Part shown: positions 33,701 to 40,768 of the stretch, piece after piece
How positions within the stretch are numbered: position 1 is the first letter of the stretch
Layout of the letters: each line of letters starts with the position of its first letter
Assembly: GCA_016795425.1 (NCBI GenBank)
Contig: JAEUHG010000165.1
Coordinates: 85,024-144,134 of the forward strand
Length of the DNA: 59,111 bases
Direction: 5' to 3'
Source: Verrucomicrobiales bacterium
Lineage (GTDB): Bacteria > Verrucomicrobiota > Verrucomicrobiia > Limisphaerales > CAIMTB01
The notes under the pieces: generated by a model
Told to the model about the DNA's origin: nothing
The model's database searches: none
Seen by the model: only the letters and a program-made list of their open reading frames with translations
Program-made: the position numbers and the translations under genes

Positions 33701-34655
33701 CAGCCTTTGCCGCGACGCCGCTGGCAACTTCTACTACGTCGATCCGCGCGGGGCGCATCGCCTCTCGCCCGACGGCCGGCGCAAAGACACCCTGGCCGGC
33801 GGATTCCGCAACCCCAACGGCATGGGAGTCAGCGCCGATGGCAAGATCATCACGGTTGCCCCTCAACAAGGCGACTGGACACCCTCCTCGGTCATTCAGG
33901 AGATCAAAACCGGCGGCTGGTATGGCTACGGTGGCCCCAAGGTCACTGAATCGCGACCGCTCGGATATGACCTGCCCCTCTGCTGGATCCCGCACCCGGT
34001 CGACAACTCGAGCGGCAGCCAGGTTTGGGCCAATTCCGACCGGTTTGGACCGCTCTCGGGCCAGCTCATCCACCTTTCCTGGGGACGCTGCACCTTGCTT
34101 CTCACTCTTCGCGATGTGGTTCAGGGCACCCCCCAAGGCGCCGTCGTTCCCTTGAAAGGCCGCCTGCTGTCCGGTCCCATGCGCGGTGAATTCAGTCCGC
34201 GCGACGGTCAGTTGTACGTGGTGGGTTGCCAAGGCTGGCAGACGGCCGCCGCCCGGGACGGAAGTTTCCAGCGGGTGCGTTGGACGGGGAAGAAGCTGCC
34301 TCTCCCCACGGGTTGGGAAGCCCACACCCAGCAACTTGTCCTGCGATTTAACGAAGCGCTCGATCGCACCACCGTCGAAGATACCGGCAGCTACGCCATG
34401 GAGGCGTGGAATTACCGGTACGCGGGGCAGTACGGATCGAAGGATTGGTCGGTGCGCGATCCTCAACGTGAGGGCCGAGACGTCTGGGACGTGAAATCGG
34501 CCAAACTGGACGCAGATGGACGGACCGTGCGATTGGAAATCCCCGACCTGCGTCCGGTGATGCAGTTTGGTTTGAAGTTCAATCTGGATGCCGCGGATGG
34601 CACGCCGGCAGCCGGCGAGCTCTACGGCACGATTCACCAATTGCACCATCCGTGA
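30795..34655 (+). CDS. Large exported multidomain protein: TIM-barrel-like, LamG, DUF6797-like and beta-propeller
   Basis: A 1286-residue exported protein. After a signal peptide (YLSILALVPLAMACLQLATVGA), residues ~35-300 resemble a sugar-isomerase/epimerase TIM barrel (LGIRRLAYDWRAEHIPTFDAEIAALQRRGIELTAWWFPA). Residues ~370-520 are a LamG/concanavalin-like lectin domain (AWHHVAAQFGVDHVALFVDGLEVARQ). Residues ~575-800 look like the DUF6797 domain seen in planctomycete and verrucomicrobial secreted proteins (WQAYYFPSPEGAVRKGLAVRLG...AWTGGFLKFD). Residues ~860-1190 are a beta-propeller (GLFQPLGLVTVSNQVVVLCRDHLTRLVDLDGD, GFRNPNGMGVSADGKI). Such proteins probably bind and process complex polysaccharides. 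The substrate is not predictable. It is divergent from gspE. Confidence 0.8.
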   Translation: MPRLYLSILALVPLAMACLQLATVGAPLPTSGIFSPTNLVAWCIVPFDAKKRGPEERAAMLAKLGIRRLAYDWRAEHIPTFDAEIAALQRRGIELTAWWFPAALNDEARAILDCLRRHQLHPQLWVTMGTEPEPDPRRLGEKLAGAVEALRPICVAAGSLGSTVGLYNHLGWFGEPANQIAIIQRLRSAGHTNVGMVYNFHHGHAHIDRFPELLWLMKPYLLAINLNGMIFEGDQQGKKIIPVGTGDEELAMIRTLRDSGWQGPVGILGHTEDDAEWKLSQELKGLENLLPRLDEPGPPRFLPRNERSNRSGASRPNAIPSDDQPRSLLPAASEAIVVGQLGKALDTRVRPVLTAGTFELRTPPITIEARVRSGSGQDFQIIAASEAKSSPTHWELYTYADSGHLSFFVPGAEPSEIRSRTSIADGAWHHVAAQFGVDHVALFVDGLEVARQSVRRRVEASRGNAQFAIGRLVEGGLAFEGYIESVRIRRGIQPVADLVRQPLTADETTVGVWAFETHEDLESWGALAATVPPTAAVRPLNTLPAMVASATPSIDASGLNVNAAPTSPAAGAKTVNRDEPWKQTEGDWVDDRWNLTTQGRWQAYYFPSPEGAVRKGLAVRLGQPGHAAVVYDTATGQWRMAWTGGFLKFDPARFGLLNAPKPAGEIQLTLPAQAGWRGGDFHWNGFATHGDRLVLEYSLGDRLIRESPWATPVEGGTLFTRDFEFAASDRVIAEATLLKGPPAQVVRGQSGSLTYLAHPDGPVIRAIAVQPKDGAELIDLGPEGIGVRVPPRSETLRLRLYCYVGTAAGLASWGTTPAAAAEPLNLANLVINARGESPSPIPVKGQLGTGRDAYAIDTIPVPYDNPWKALLFCSGVGFFDNGDAAIGTIHGDVWRVSGLDDALEKVEWRRIATGLFQPLGLVTVSNQVVVLCRDHLTRLVDLDGDQATDYYESLSSQIDTSAGGHDYVTSLCRDAAGNFYYVDPRGAHRLSPDGRRKDTLAGGFRNPNGMGVSADGKIITVAPQQGDWTPSSVIQEIKTGGWYGYGGPKVTESRPLGYDLPLCWIPHPVDNSSGSQVWANSDRFGPLSGQLIHLSWGRCTLLLTLRDVVQGTPQGAVVPLKGRLLSGPMRGEFSPRDGQLYVVGCQGWQTAAARDGSFQRVRWTGKKLPLPTGWEAHTQQLVLRFNEALDRTTVEDTGSYAMEAWNYRYAGQYGSKDWSVRDPQREGRDVWDVKSAKLDADGRTVRLEIPDLRPVMQFGLKFNLDAADGTPAAGELYGTIHQLHHP

Positions 34656-34763
34656 GAGTTGGTTGGCCGAGATTTCCGCGGGGAAATTCGTCGCGCCATG
34701 CGCTGCCGGATGCGGAACGTGTGGGCCACCAGGAACCGTCGGGCAGTAGAACCCGCCGCCACT

Positions 34764-35582
34764 TCACGGCCGGATCAGCACCAGATCCCGCACCGCCACC
34801 CAGCCTCGTCGGTCGGCCAGATCGCGGACCTCGACCCATCCCCCTTTGGTGTCGGTCACGGTCACCTCGGCTCCATCCGGCAGGGTGAACGCCGATTGGG
34901 CATCGTCCAAGGGCCCAAATCGCGCCACCGCGTCGGGCCGAATAACCACCGCCTGCGCCGCGGTGGCCTGAACAGCAACGGTGCCTAGCGGCACCAGTGC
35001 CAGCACCGCCAGCAGCGTGGCGTAGCGGGCCGGGGCGCGCATTGACTCCTTGAGCTTGGGAAAGAGGAGTCGCGTGGCGTGCAATCCACCGCTCAACCAG
35101 AGAATCAGCAGGGCGAGAACCGCCCATTCGTTGGGGGTGAACCAATGAAGACCACGCGACCAGAACGGCTCCACGTGCACCAAACCACCCCTCACTTTGC
35201 TGCGCGCGAACTGCAGATTGGCCATCATCTCCCGATCACGCGGTGCCATCAGGCGTGCCACCCGGTAGGAGGCAATCGCGAGTCCGGTCTTGCCCTGCTT
35301 CAAATAGGCATTGCCGCGATTGAAATAGACGGCGGCGGTGGTCACGCCATTGGTCAGCAGCCGGTCGTAGGCTTCCGTGGCCTCCTGGTACTGGCCGCGC
35401 TCATAGAGCTTGGCCGCCTCGTCGAAGGCCGCGGCTGGATCCCAGCGCGTGTCGGCGGCGGAAGCGTCCCCGAATCCAGCCAGGAGTAGCACGGCAATGA
35501 CCACCCACCGACCGCGATCCAACGCCGCCGTCACGCCGATGCGCCATCCACCATTGAGCATCTCCCGAGCCATCGCGGTCAT
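34764..35582 (-). CDS. BatE-like TPR and SH3 domain membrane protein
   Basis: A 272-residue protein. A signal or anchor helix (~25-43) precedes TPR units (AAFDEAAKLYERGQYQEATEAYDRLLTNG, VYFNRGNAYLKQGKTGLAIASYRVARLMAPRD; ~48-115). Two membrane helices follow (~145-165 WAVLALLILWLSGGLHA; ~182-205 ATLLAVLALVPLGTVAVQA), then a C-terminal bacterial SH3 domain (~210-268; AEVTVTDTKGGWVEVRDLADRRGWVAVRDL). This order is that of BatE proteins of the Bacteroides aerotolerance (Bat) system, usually encoded with BatA-BatD and a MoxR ATPase. None of these is in the window; instead its start overlaps the metG stop (ATGA), so it is likely translated with metG. Function therefore uncertain. Confidence 0.8.
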   Translation of the reverse strand: MTAMAREMLNGGWRIGVTAALDRGRWVVIAVLLLAGFGDASAADTRWDPAAAFDEAAKLYERGQYQEATEAYDRLLTNGVTTAAVYFNRGNAYLKQGKTGLAIASYRVARLMAPRDREMMANLQFARSKVRGGLVHVEPFWSRGLHWFTPNEWAVLALLILWLSGGLHATRLLFPKLKESMRAPARYATLLAVLALVPLGTVAVQATAAQAVVIRPDAVARFGPLDDAQSAFTLPDGAEVTVTDTKGGWVEVRDLADRRGWVAVRDLVLIRP

Positions 35583-37138
35583 CCCTTCGCCAGATCACGC
35601 CGCGGAAACAAGGCTTCCGGTGTGCCGACCGTGTGTCCCTCCGCGAGGCCACCCCAGGCCGCCTCGGCAAAGCGGTCCGGCGCCCCGCTCAGTCCCAATT
35701 GGGAATAGATCCTGGAGGCTGTCGTCGGAATCACCGGATACAAAAGCACCGCCAGGATTCGGCACGCCTCCACCAGGGAGTACAACACGCTATCCAGCCG
35801 TGCCGCTTGGGTTGGGTCCTTGGCCAACTTGAAGGGCGCCGTCTCCTCGACGAACCGGTTGGCGCGGGTCACCAGTTCCCAAGTTTCCACCAACGCCCGC
35901 TGCGTGCCGAACTCGCGATACGCCTGCACCGCCGCCGCCGCCGCCCGGGTCGCATCCGGCTCGAGATCCCTCGAGACAGCAGGCACCCGTCCTGCCCGAT
36001 AGCTCACCAGCATTTTGAGTGAGCGATTCACCAGGTTGCCCAGGCCGTTGGCCAACTCCGCCTGGTACCGCGCTTGAAAGCCGGCATTGGTCCAATTGCC
36101 GTCCGGTCCAATATCCAATTCCCGGGTGACATAATACCGAAAGGCGTCCAGGCCCCACTCATCGATCACGGCGATGGGATCGACCACATTGCCCGTGGTC
36201 TTGCTCAATTTTTCGCCGTCCTTCTGCCACCACCCGTGCGCCAGGATCTGCCGCGGCACCGCCAGTCCCGAAGCCTTCAGCATGATCGGCCAGAAGACGG
36301 CATGAAATTTGAGGATGTCCTTGCCGAGAACGTGGACCGCCGGCCACAGCAACGGCGCTTCCGCGCGCACCGGGAGATTCAGCGGTCCGGCGGCCGCCTT
36401 GTCCCCCAACGACGCGGGCACGCTGACATAATTGGTCAAGGCATCGAACCAGACATAGGTCACGTAGTCCGGGTCGAACGGGAGCGGGATACCCCAGGAC
36501 AACCGCGCTTTGGGCCGGGAGATACAGAGATCCTCCAACACCTCGTTCTTGAGGAATCCGAGGACCTCGTTGCGCCGGTACTCCGGGTAAATCCTGAGTT
36601 CACCGGTCGTCTCGATCGCATCGATTAACCAGGCCTGGTACGGCTTGAGCGGGAAGAAATAGTTGGTCTCCGACAACCGCGTGACCTCGCCGTAGTGGGC
36701 GGGGAACGTTCCATCGGGCAGCCGGTCCTTGTCGGTCAGAAAGGTCTCTTCCTTGGTCGAATACCAACCCTCGTAGGTGCTCCGGTAGATGCGCCCCTCG
36801 CCGTAGAGCTTGGCGAGCATGGCCTGCACCACCTGGCGATGTCGTGATTCGGTGGTGCGAATGAAATCGTCATTGCTCAATCCCAATCGTCCCGCCGCCG
36901 CACGCCAGACGGCCGACAATTCGTCGCAGTAAGCCTGAGGCTCCTTGCCCTCGGCCGCCGCCGCCTGTTGCACCTTCTGCCCATGCTCGTCCAGTCCGGT
37001 AAGGTAAAACACCGACTCACCCATCGCCCGACGACTCCGGGCGATCACGTCGGTGATCACCTTCTCATAGGCATGCCCCAGGTGGGGAAGGCCGTTCAGG
37101 TAGTCGATGGCCGTCGTGATGTAAAACCGTTCGGACAT
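35579..37138 (-). CDS. metG: Methionyl-tRNA synthetase (short form)
   Basis: A 519-residue class I aminoacyl-tRNA synthetase that charges tRNA-Met. From the ATG at 37138 it starts MSERFYITTAIDYLNGLPHLGHAYEK, containing the HIGH motif as HLGH; the KMSKS loop is DGEKLSKTTGN. Frame upstream to 37528 is Arg-rich non-coding sequence. Key segments FYLTGLDEHGQKVQQAA, WYSTKEETFL and TYVWFDALTNYVSVPA match MetRS. The four-Cys zinc knuckle between residues ~120 and 170 is absent, and the protein ends after the anticodon-binding helices, so it lacks the EMAP/Trbp111 tRNA-binding extension of longer MetRS. This is the MetG2-like compact type. The stop overlaps the start of the BatE-like gene. Confidence 0.96.
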   Translation of the reverse strand: MSERFYITTAIDYLNGLPHLGHAYEKVITDVIARSRRAMGESVFYLTGLDEHGQKVQQAAAAEGKEPQAYCDELSAVWRAAAGRLGLSNDDFIRTTESRHRQVVQAMLAKLYGEGRIYRSTYEGWYSTKEETFLTDKDRLPDGTFPAHYGEVTRLSETNYFFPLKPYQAWLIDAIETTGELRIYPEYRRNEVLGFLKNEVLEDLCISRPKARLSWGIPLPFDPDYVTYVWFDALTNYVSVPASLGDKAAAGPLNLPVRAEAPLLWPAVHVLGKDILKFHAVFWPIMLKASGLAVPRQILAHGWWQKDGEKLSKTTGNVVDPIAVIDEWGLDAFRYYVTRELDIGPDGNWTNAGFQARYQAELANGLGNLVNRSLKMLVSYRAGRVPAVSRDLEPDATRAAAAAVQAYREFGTQRALVETWELVTRANRFVEETAPFKLAKDPTQAARLDSVLYSLVEACRILAVLLYPVIPTTASRIYSQLGLSGAPDRFAEAAWGGLAEGHTVGTPEALFPRRDLAKG

Positions 37139-37306
37139 TGGACGGCGAGTGTGTGGGACCGCGCGGGACCTTGGCAACTGCGAGGGCGCACGTGGCCCGC
37201 AGGGGACGCGATGCCGTTCGGCGAAGGCACCCCCGCAAGTTCGCGCCTTGCTCCATAGATGACGATGGCGTACTTCTGGAGAAGCCGATCCCTCAACACC
37301 ACGAAC

Positions 37307-37462
37307 ATGTTGCACTACGCTGTTGTCTTCCTGGTCATCGCCTTGATCGCGGGCGTGCTCGGCTTCGGAGTCATTGCCGGCACCGCGGCGTGGATTGCCA
37401 AGGTCTGCTTTGTCGTGTTCCTCATTTTCGCACTGCTCTCCTTTCTCAAGAGATCCCGATGA
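37307..37462 (+). CDS. DUF1328 small membrane protein (YtjA-like)
   Basis: A 51-residue, almost wholly hydrophobic protein: MLHYAVVFLVIALIAGVLG, then FGVIAGTAAWIAKVCFVVF and a basic end (LKRSR). This is the complete DUF1328/YtjA pattern: two helices with the conserved GAxxxAGxA(A/G)-type turn. Members are common stress- or envelope-associated peptides without known activity. The ATG at 37307 matches the family start; 16 upstream codons are non-homologous. Its stop overlaps the next start (ATGA), so the two are translationally coupled. Confidence 0.9.
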   Translation: MLHYAVVFLVIALIAGVLGFGVIAGTAAWIAKVCFVVFLIFALLSFLKRSR

Positions 37463-37770
37463 ATCGAGCGATGGACATCGACGCTCGCGTCGAGTGTCGG
37501 ACCCCCACCCCAGGAAAGAAACCGACACGCATCGAGGCCTGGAAATATGCGACGGTGCGTCGAGCCATTCTCGCGCTCGTGCCGCGGCGCGGCGACGGCA
37601 TCCCGTTCGCCCGCCTGCCGGACTTGGTTCGTCGCAAGTTGAGCCGGCAGGACCTGAAGCGCCTCGGTTCGGTGCCTTGGTACACCACCACCGTCAAACT
37701 CGACCTCGAGGTGCGCGGGGAGCTGATGCGGGTACCCAACCTGAAACCGCAGCACTTGCGTCGGTCTTGA
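37459..37770 (+). CDS. DUF6958-like small basic protein
   Basis: A 103-residue protein starting inside the stop of the DUF1328 gene (ATGA). The central part (RIEAWKYATVRRAILALVPRRGDGIPFARLPDLVRRKL) and the C-terminus (LGSVPWYTTTVKLDLEVRGELMRVPNLKPQHLRR) match what I recall of the DUF6958 family, in which a winged-helix-like core ends in W(Y/H)xTTVKLDLEARGEL. No activity is established; the helix-wing character and basic charge would allow nucleic-acid binding, but that is a guess. The much longer open frame in front is antisense to metG and is not part of the gene. Confidence 0.78.
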   Translation: MNRAMDIDARVECRTPTPGKKPTRIEAWKYATVRRAILALVPRRGDGIPFARLPDLVRRKLSRQDLKRLGSVPWYTTTVKLDLEVRGELMRVPNLKPQHLRRS

Positions 37771-37797
37771 AGCACCGGATTTGCCGAGAGCAGAGCG

Positions 37798-38229
37798 ATG
37801 TCGACCTTGGATCGATTCCAACTCGAGGTGGTTGACACCGTGCCCGCCGAGGCCCTGGCGCTTATCGACGCCGGTCTGTCCGCCCACAATGCCGCCGCGG
37901 CGCCGCTCGAGGACGTTCAGCCCCTTGGTTGCCTGGCTCGGTCGGATAGCGGTGAAGTGATGGGAGGCGCTCTTGGACGACGCTGGGGGGAATGCTGCGA
38001 AATCCAGATGCTTTGGGTGCACGAAGCGCACCGAGGTCGCGGCGTGGGGCGGCGGTTGGTTCGCGCCTTTGAATCGGCGGCGCGACACCGGGGATGCACC
38101 CTCTGTTATTTGGAAACACTCAGCTTCCAGGCCCCGCAATTTTATCTGCGCCTCGGCTACGAAATCGGACTGCGCCTCGCCGGGTTTCCCCGCGGCATCG
38201 AGAAGTTTGTCATGACTCGGCGTCTTTGA
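37798..38229 (+). CDS. GNAT-family N-acetyltransferase
   Basis: A 143-residue acetyltransferase of the GNAT fold. The acetyl-CoA pyrophosphate loop is HRGRGVGRRLV (the Q/RxxGxG/A motif), preceded by strand CCEIQMLWVHEAHR and followed by YLETLSFQAPQFYLRLGYEIGLRLAGFPRG, typical of small stand-alone GNATs. The acceptor substrate is unknown. It follows the DUF6958-like gene by 27 bp and is probably the last gene of the small operon before the cobalamin riboswitch. Confidence 0.9.
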   Translation: MSTLDRFQLEVVDTVPAEALALIDAGLSAHNAAAAPLEDVQPLGCLARSDSGEVMGGALGRRWGECCEIQMLWVHEAHRGRGVGRRLVRAFESAARHRGCTLCYLETLSFQAPQFYLRLGYEIGLRLAGFPRGIEKFVMTRRL

Positions 38230-38287
38230 ACTTGTCACACCGCCGACAGAAGCGTAACGGCTGAGTGTGTTCTTTGAACGGCCGGAA

Positions 38288-38470
38288 AGGAGTTGTCTCC
38301 GTTCCAGCCAATACAGCCTGCAGATGTTCGGGAACCCCGTGAGAATCGGGGACGGTAGCGCCACTGTATCGGGCGACAGACCCCCACGTTAGCCACTGGC
38401 CTTCAAGCAAGGCTGGGAAGGCGGGGGCGAGGTTCGAAGCCCGGAGTCAGGAGACCGGTCTGCGGGTGCT
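38288..38470 (+). ncRNA. Cobalamin (B12) riboswitch
   Basis: The 462-bp gap 38230-38691 contains an RNA with the conserved elements of the AdoCbl riboswitch in order. They are GGGAACCCCGTGAGAATC and GGGGACGGTAGCGCCACTGTA (about 38330-38368), then GTTAGCCACTGG, then GCTGGGAAGGCG, and the B12 box region with AGCCCGGAG and CAGGAGACCGGTCTGC (38438-38463). Ligand binding in this class usually reduces expression of downstream transport or B12-independent genes. It reads on the plus strand toward the PEP-CTERM gene at 38692, with an intrinsic terminator in between. Outer boundaries are approximate. Confidence 0.93.
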
Positions 38471-38572
38471 CGTCGGTTCCGGGGGAAGTCGTGTCCCGCC
38501 GGAACACTTCTCCGCCCAAGAGAAGGATGAGGCCAGGTGCGCCGGTTCATCTACCGGCCATCATCGCTGAAT

Positions 38573-38613
38573 GCCTTTATTCTCCGAGGAGCGGAAATGA
38601 AGGCTTTTTTTTT
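38573..38613 (+). terminator. Intrinsic terminator downstream of the B12 riboswitch
   Basis: Arms GCCTTTATT (38573-38581) and AATGAAGGC (38596-38604) pair over 9 bp with one T-G wobble, with an inner CTCC/GGAG stem, and are followed by nine Ts (38605-38613). It lies 110 bp after the B12 box and 79 bp before the PEP-CTERM start, the position expected of the expression platform of a transcription-attenuating riboswitch. No antiterminator pairing was worked out. Confidence 0.85.
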
Positions 38614-38691
38614 GAGCCTCCGTCTCCGCACTGGTCTCCCCGTCGAACCCGCCACGCCTGGGCGCGCGGCCTTGTTTGCGATGACCAGTCC

Positions 38692-39576
38692 ATGAACCAA
38701 CCGTCCATCCGTCCCACCGCCACCCGCACTCTCCTACGCCCCGTCGCTGTGGCACTCTCGTCGCCACCCTTCCCCGCGCTCCCACTGACCGCCGCTGTCA
38801 CCGCCCTCCTCCTACCGGCCGCTGTCGCCGAGAATTACGCGTCGTCCGTCGTTCAATACCTTCCCGGGGTCGGCGCCGCCGTCGGCTACGATCAACCCGC
38901 GTCCGTCCTCGGCGAACCCTCCCGCATCACCCCCGGCGATTTCGGCGGACCGGTCGATCCGTTCAGCGGCCCGTGGCAGTCCGGACAACTGGTCTCACTC
39001 GGTGCCGGAGGTTCCTTGACCATCCGTTTTGCCAGCCCTGTCTTCAACTCACCCGGCAACCCGTACGGTCTCGATTTCTCCATCTTTGGCAGCGCCGCGT
39101 TCATGATCACCAACGGCGATTTCACCGGCGGCGGCATCACCGACGGTTCGATGTTTGGATCGGCCGCAGGGGAGACCCGCGTCTCGGTCAGCGCGGATGG
39201 TTCCACCTTCTACCTACTCGATCCCGCTCGAGCCCCGATCGTCGATGGGCTCTTCCCCACCGACGGTGGTGGTGACTTCACCCGCCCCGTCAACCCGAGT
39301 CTGACCGCCGCCGATTTCTCGGCGCGCGGTCTCGCTGGTATCCGCGAGCTATACGCCGGATCCGGTGGCGGCACGGGGTACGATCTCGCCTGGGCGCGCG
39401 ACGGCTCGGGTCAGGCGGTCCCCCTGGACCACATTGAGTATGTCCGCATCGATGTGCTATCGGATCGCGCCGAGATTGATGCGCTTGTCGCCGTACCGGA
39501 ACCCGGGGCCGGATGGCTTTTGGGGCTGGGTGCCGGCCTTTGGCTGCTCACGCGTGCGCAAAGTCGCCGACCCTAA
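38692..39576 (+). CDS. PEP-CTERM-anchored surface protein under B12 riboswitch control
   Basis: A 294-residue exported protein. The ATG at 38692 is preferred: the frame open to 38491 would run through the terminator. A signal region (~25-45, LPLTAAVTALLLPAAVA) is followed by a single beta-rich domain (~47-265) with conserved-looking stretches VVQYLPGVGAAVGYDQPASVLGEP, GPWQSGQLVSLGAGGSLTIRF and YGLDFSIFGSAAFMI. The C-terminus VPEPGAGWLLGLGAGLWLLTRAQSRR is a PEP-CTERM sorting signal (PEP motif, helix, basic end) recognised by exosortase. I recall similar domains in planctomycete/verrucomicrobial proteins annotated only as cell-surface proteins. Regulation by B12 suggests a role in cobalamin capture or a B12-sparing process, but no B12-binding motif is known for it. 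An exosortase gene is not in the window. Confidence 0.85.
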   Translation: MNQPSIRPTATRTLLRPVAVALSSPPFPALPLTAAVTALLLPAAVAENYASSVVQYLPGVGAAVGYDQPASVLGEPSRITPGDFGGPVDPFSGPWQSGQLVSLGAGGSLTIRFASPVFNSPGNPYGLDFSIFGSAAFMITNGDFTGGGITDGSMFGSAAGETRVSVSADGSTFYLLDPARAPIVDGLFPTDGGGDFTRPVNPSLTAADFSARGLAGIRELYAGSGGGTGYDLAWARDGSGQAVPLDHIEYVRIDVLSDRAEIDALVAVPEPGAGWLLGLGAGLWLLTRAQSRRP

Positions 39577-39715
39577 GGTTTCCTTGCCATTCTCAAAGTG
39601 CGCACGGATTTACCACCGGATGCAGCGATAGGGCGCGCGTTTCGGGGCGCGCCAGTCCGGCATGGCCAGCGTGAAACGGTGGCGACCCTGGAGACGCCAC
39701 CCTTCTCCGAACGCC

Positions 39716-40768
39716 ATGCAGGCTAGAAAACACCTCGACCGCAGGTCTTGCGCGATCCTCGGGAGGCCGTGGCGCCTGAGCGGATGCGGACGATGGGCGA
39801 CGGCGACCGTTGCTTGCTGGGTGACGATGGTCTCGGTGACCCGTGCCGAGGGCTTCCGTGACGATTTCGCCACCGATCCCCTGGCTCGGGAGTGGACCCA
39901 TCACGGGCATGCGCCGATGGGGGTTTGGGATGCCTCCCGACAACGCCTGGCCGTGGCGTGGGATTCCAACACTCCCAATCGTTACTGTCTGCGGGCACTT
40001 CCGCGCGAACTTACTCGCGCCGACGACATTCGGCTTCGCTTCCGGTTCGGTCTCGACAGCATCGCCACGGCGGATCCCGACACGACCTTTCCGATTTCGA
40101 TCGGTTTCATCCGCCGCGAGCAGGCGTTCGCCACCAACTTCTTCCGCGGCGCCGGTGTCAATCCGGCCTGGGGCCCGCGGAATGTGATGGAATTCGCTTA
40201 TTTTCCAGCCAGCCGATCCATCTCCCCGACCCTGTCGGCCACCGCCATTGCCAGCCATAATCTGCGGTGGGCCATGGTCAATCTGTTTCCCTTCGAAATC
40301 GCTGCCGGCTCGGAATTGGAAGTCGACCTTCGATTCACCAGCGCCAACCAAACCCTCGCCATGTCGGTGGCGCGCGACGGTGTTCCCTTGGCCCAGGGCA
40401 CGACCGTCCTTCCGGTGTCCTTTGGCGAATTCCGGTTGGACGCCATATCCATCAACAGCTACAGCGGCGATCATCAACCGGTGGGTTACGGAGGGCAGGT
40501 CACCGCACGGGGGTGGATCGACGACCTCCAGGTCGAGTTCAGCGATGCGCCTGCCGTTCCATTGGGCATCGTCTTCACCGCTGGCGTTGCGCGCCTGGGC
40601 GTCGAAGCACCGCCGCAATGGATTCCCACGCTGGAATTCACTGAAGATCTGCAGGCATGGCTGCCTCTTGCCGACGCGCCTGTCCTGGAAAGCGGCCACT
40701 GGCACTGGCAACCGCCAACAGCCAGCCTTCCGTCGGCCTTCTTCCGCCTCCGCTGGAGCCGCCCATGA
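39716..40768 (+). CDS. Exported protein of unknown function (concanavalin-like beta-sandwich suspected)
   Basis: About 350 residues. The start is uncertain: ATG at 39716 is given, ATG at 39662 would add 18 residues; neither has a ribosome site. A long basic leader ends in a hydrophobic segment (WATATVACWVTMVSVTRA) followed by GFRDDFATDPLAREWTHHG, a start typical of LamG/concanavalin-like glycan-binding folds. The body is beta-rich (LRFRFGLDSIATADPDTTFPISIGF, LEVDLRFTSANQTLAMSVARDG). The C-terminus (LEFTEDLQAW...SAFFRLRWSRP) is a version of the tail module shared with three other exported proteins here. A 7-bp stem (39632-39653, no T run) lies upstream. The stop overlaps the pseudopilin start (ATGA), so the two are coupled and probably belong to the riboswitch operon. 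Confidence 0.7.
   Translation: MQARKHLDRRSCAILGRPWRLSGCGRWATATVACWVTMVSVTRAEGFRDDFATDPLAREWTHHGHAPMGVWDASRQRLAVAWDSNTPNRYCLRALPRELTRADDIRLRFRFGLDSIATADPDTTFPISIGFIRREQAFATNFFRGAGVNPAWGPRNVMEFAYFPASRSISPTLSATAIASHNLRWAMVNLFPFEIAAGSELEVDLRFTSANQTLAMSVARDGVPLAQGTTVLPVSFGEFRLDAISINSYSGDHQPVGYGGQVTARGWIDDLQVEFSDAPAVPLGIVFTAGVARLGVEAPPQWIPTLEFTEDLQAWLPLADAPVLESGHWHWQPPTASLPSAFFRLRWSRP

Noticed and set aside
34673..34687. ATTTCC/GGAAAT stem between convergent genes as a terminator
   Set aside because: Only 6 bp with no T run on either strand; too weak to report as a feature.
37138..37458. N-terminal extension of the DUF6958-like gene
   Set aside because: The extra ~107 codons overlap the DUF1328 gene in another frame and have no homology-like pattern; the ATGA overlap explains the true start.
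38428..38445. TTCGAAGC tract resembling a tRNA T-arm
   Set aside because: It belongs to the conserved 3-prime part of the cobalamin riboswitch; no acceptor or anticodon stem fits around it.
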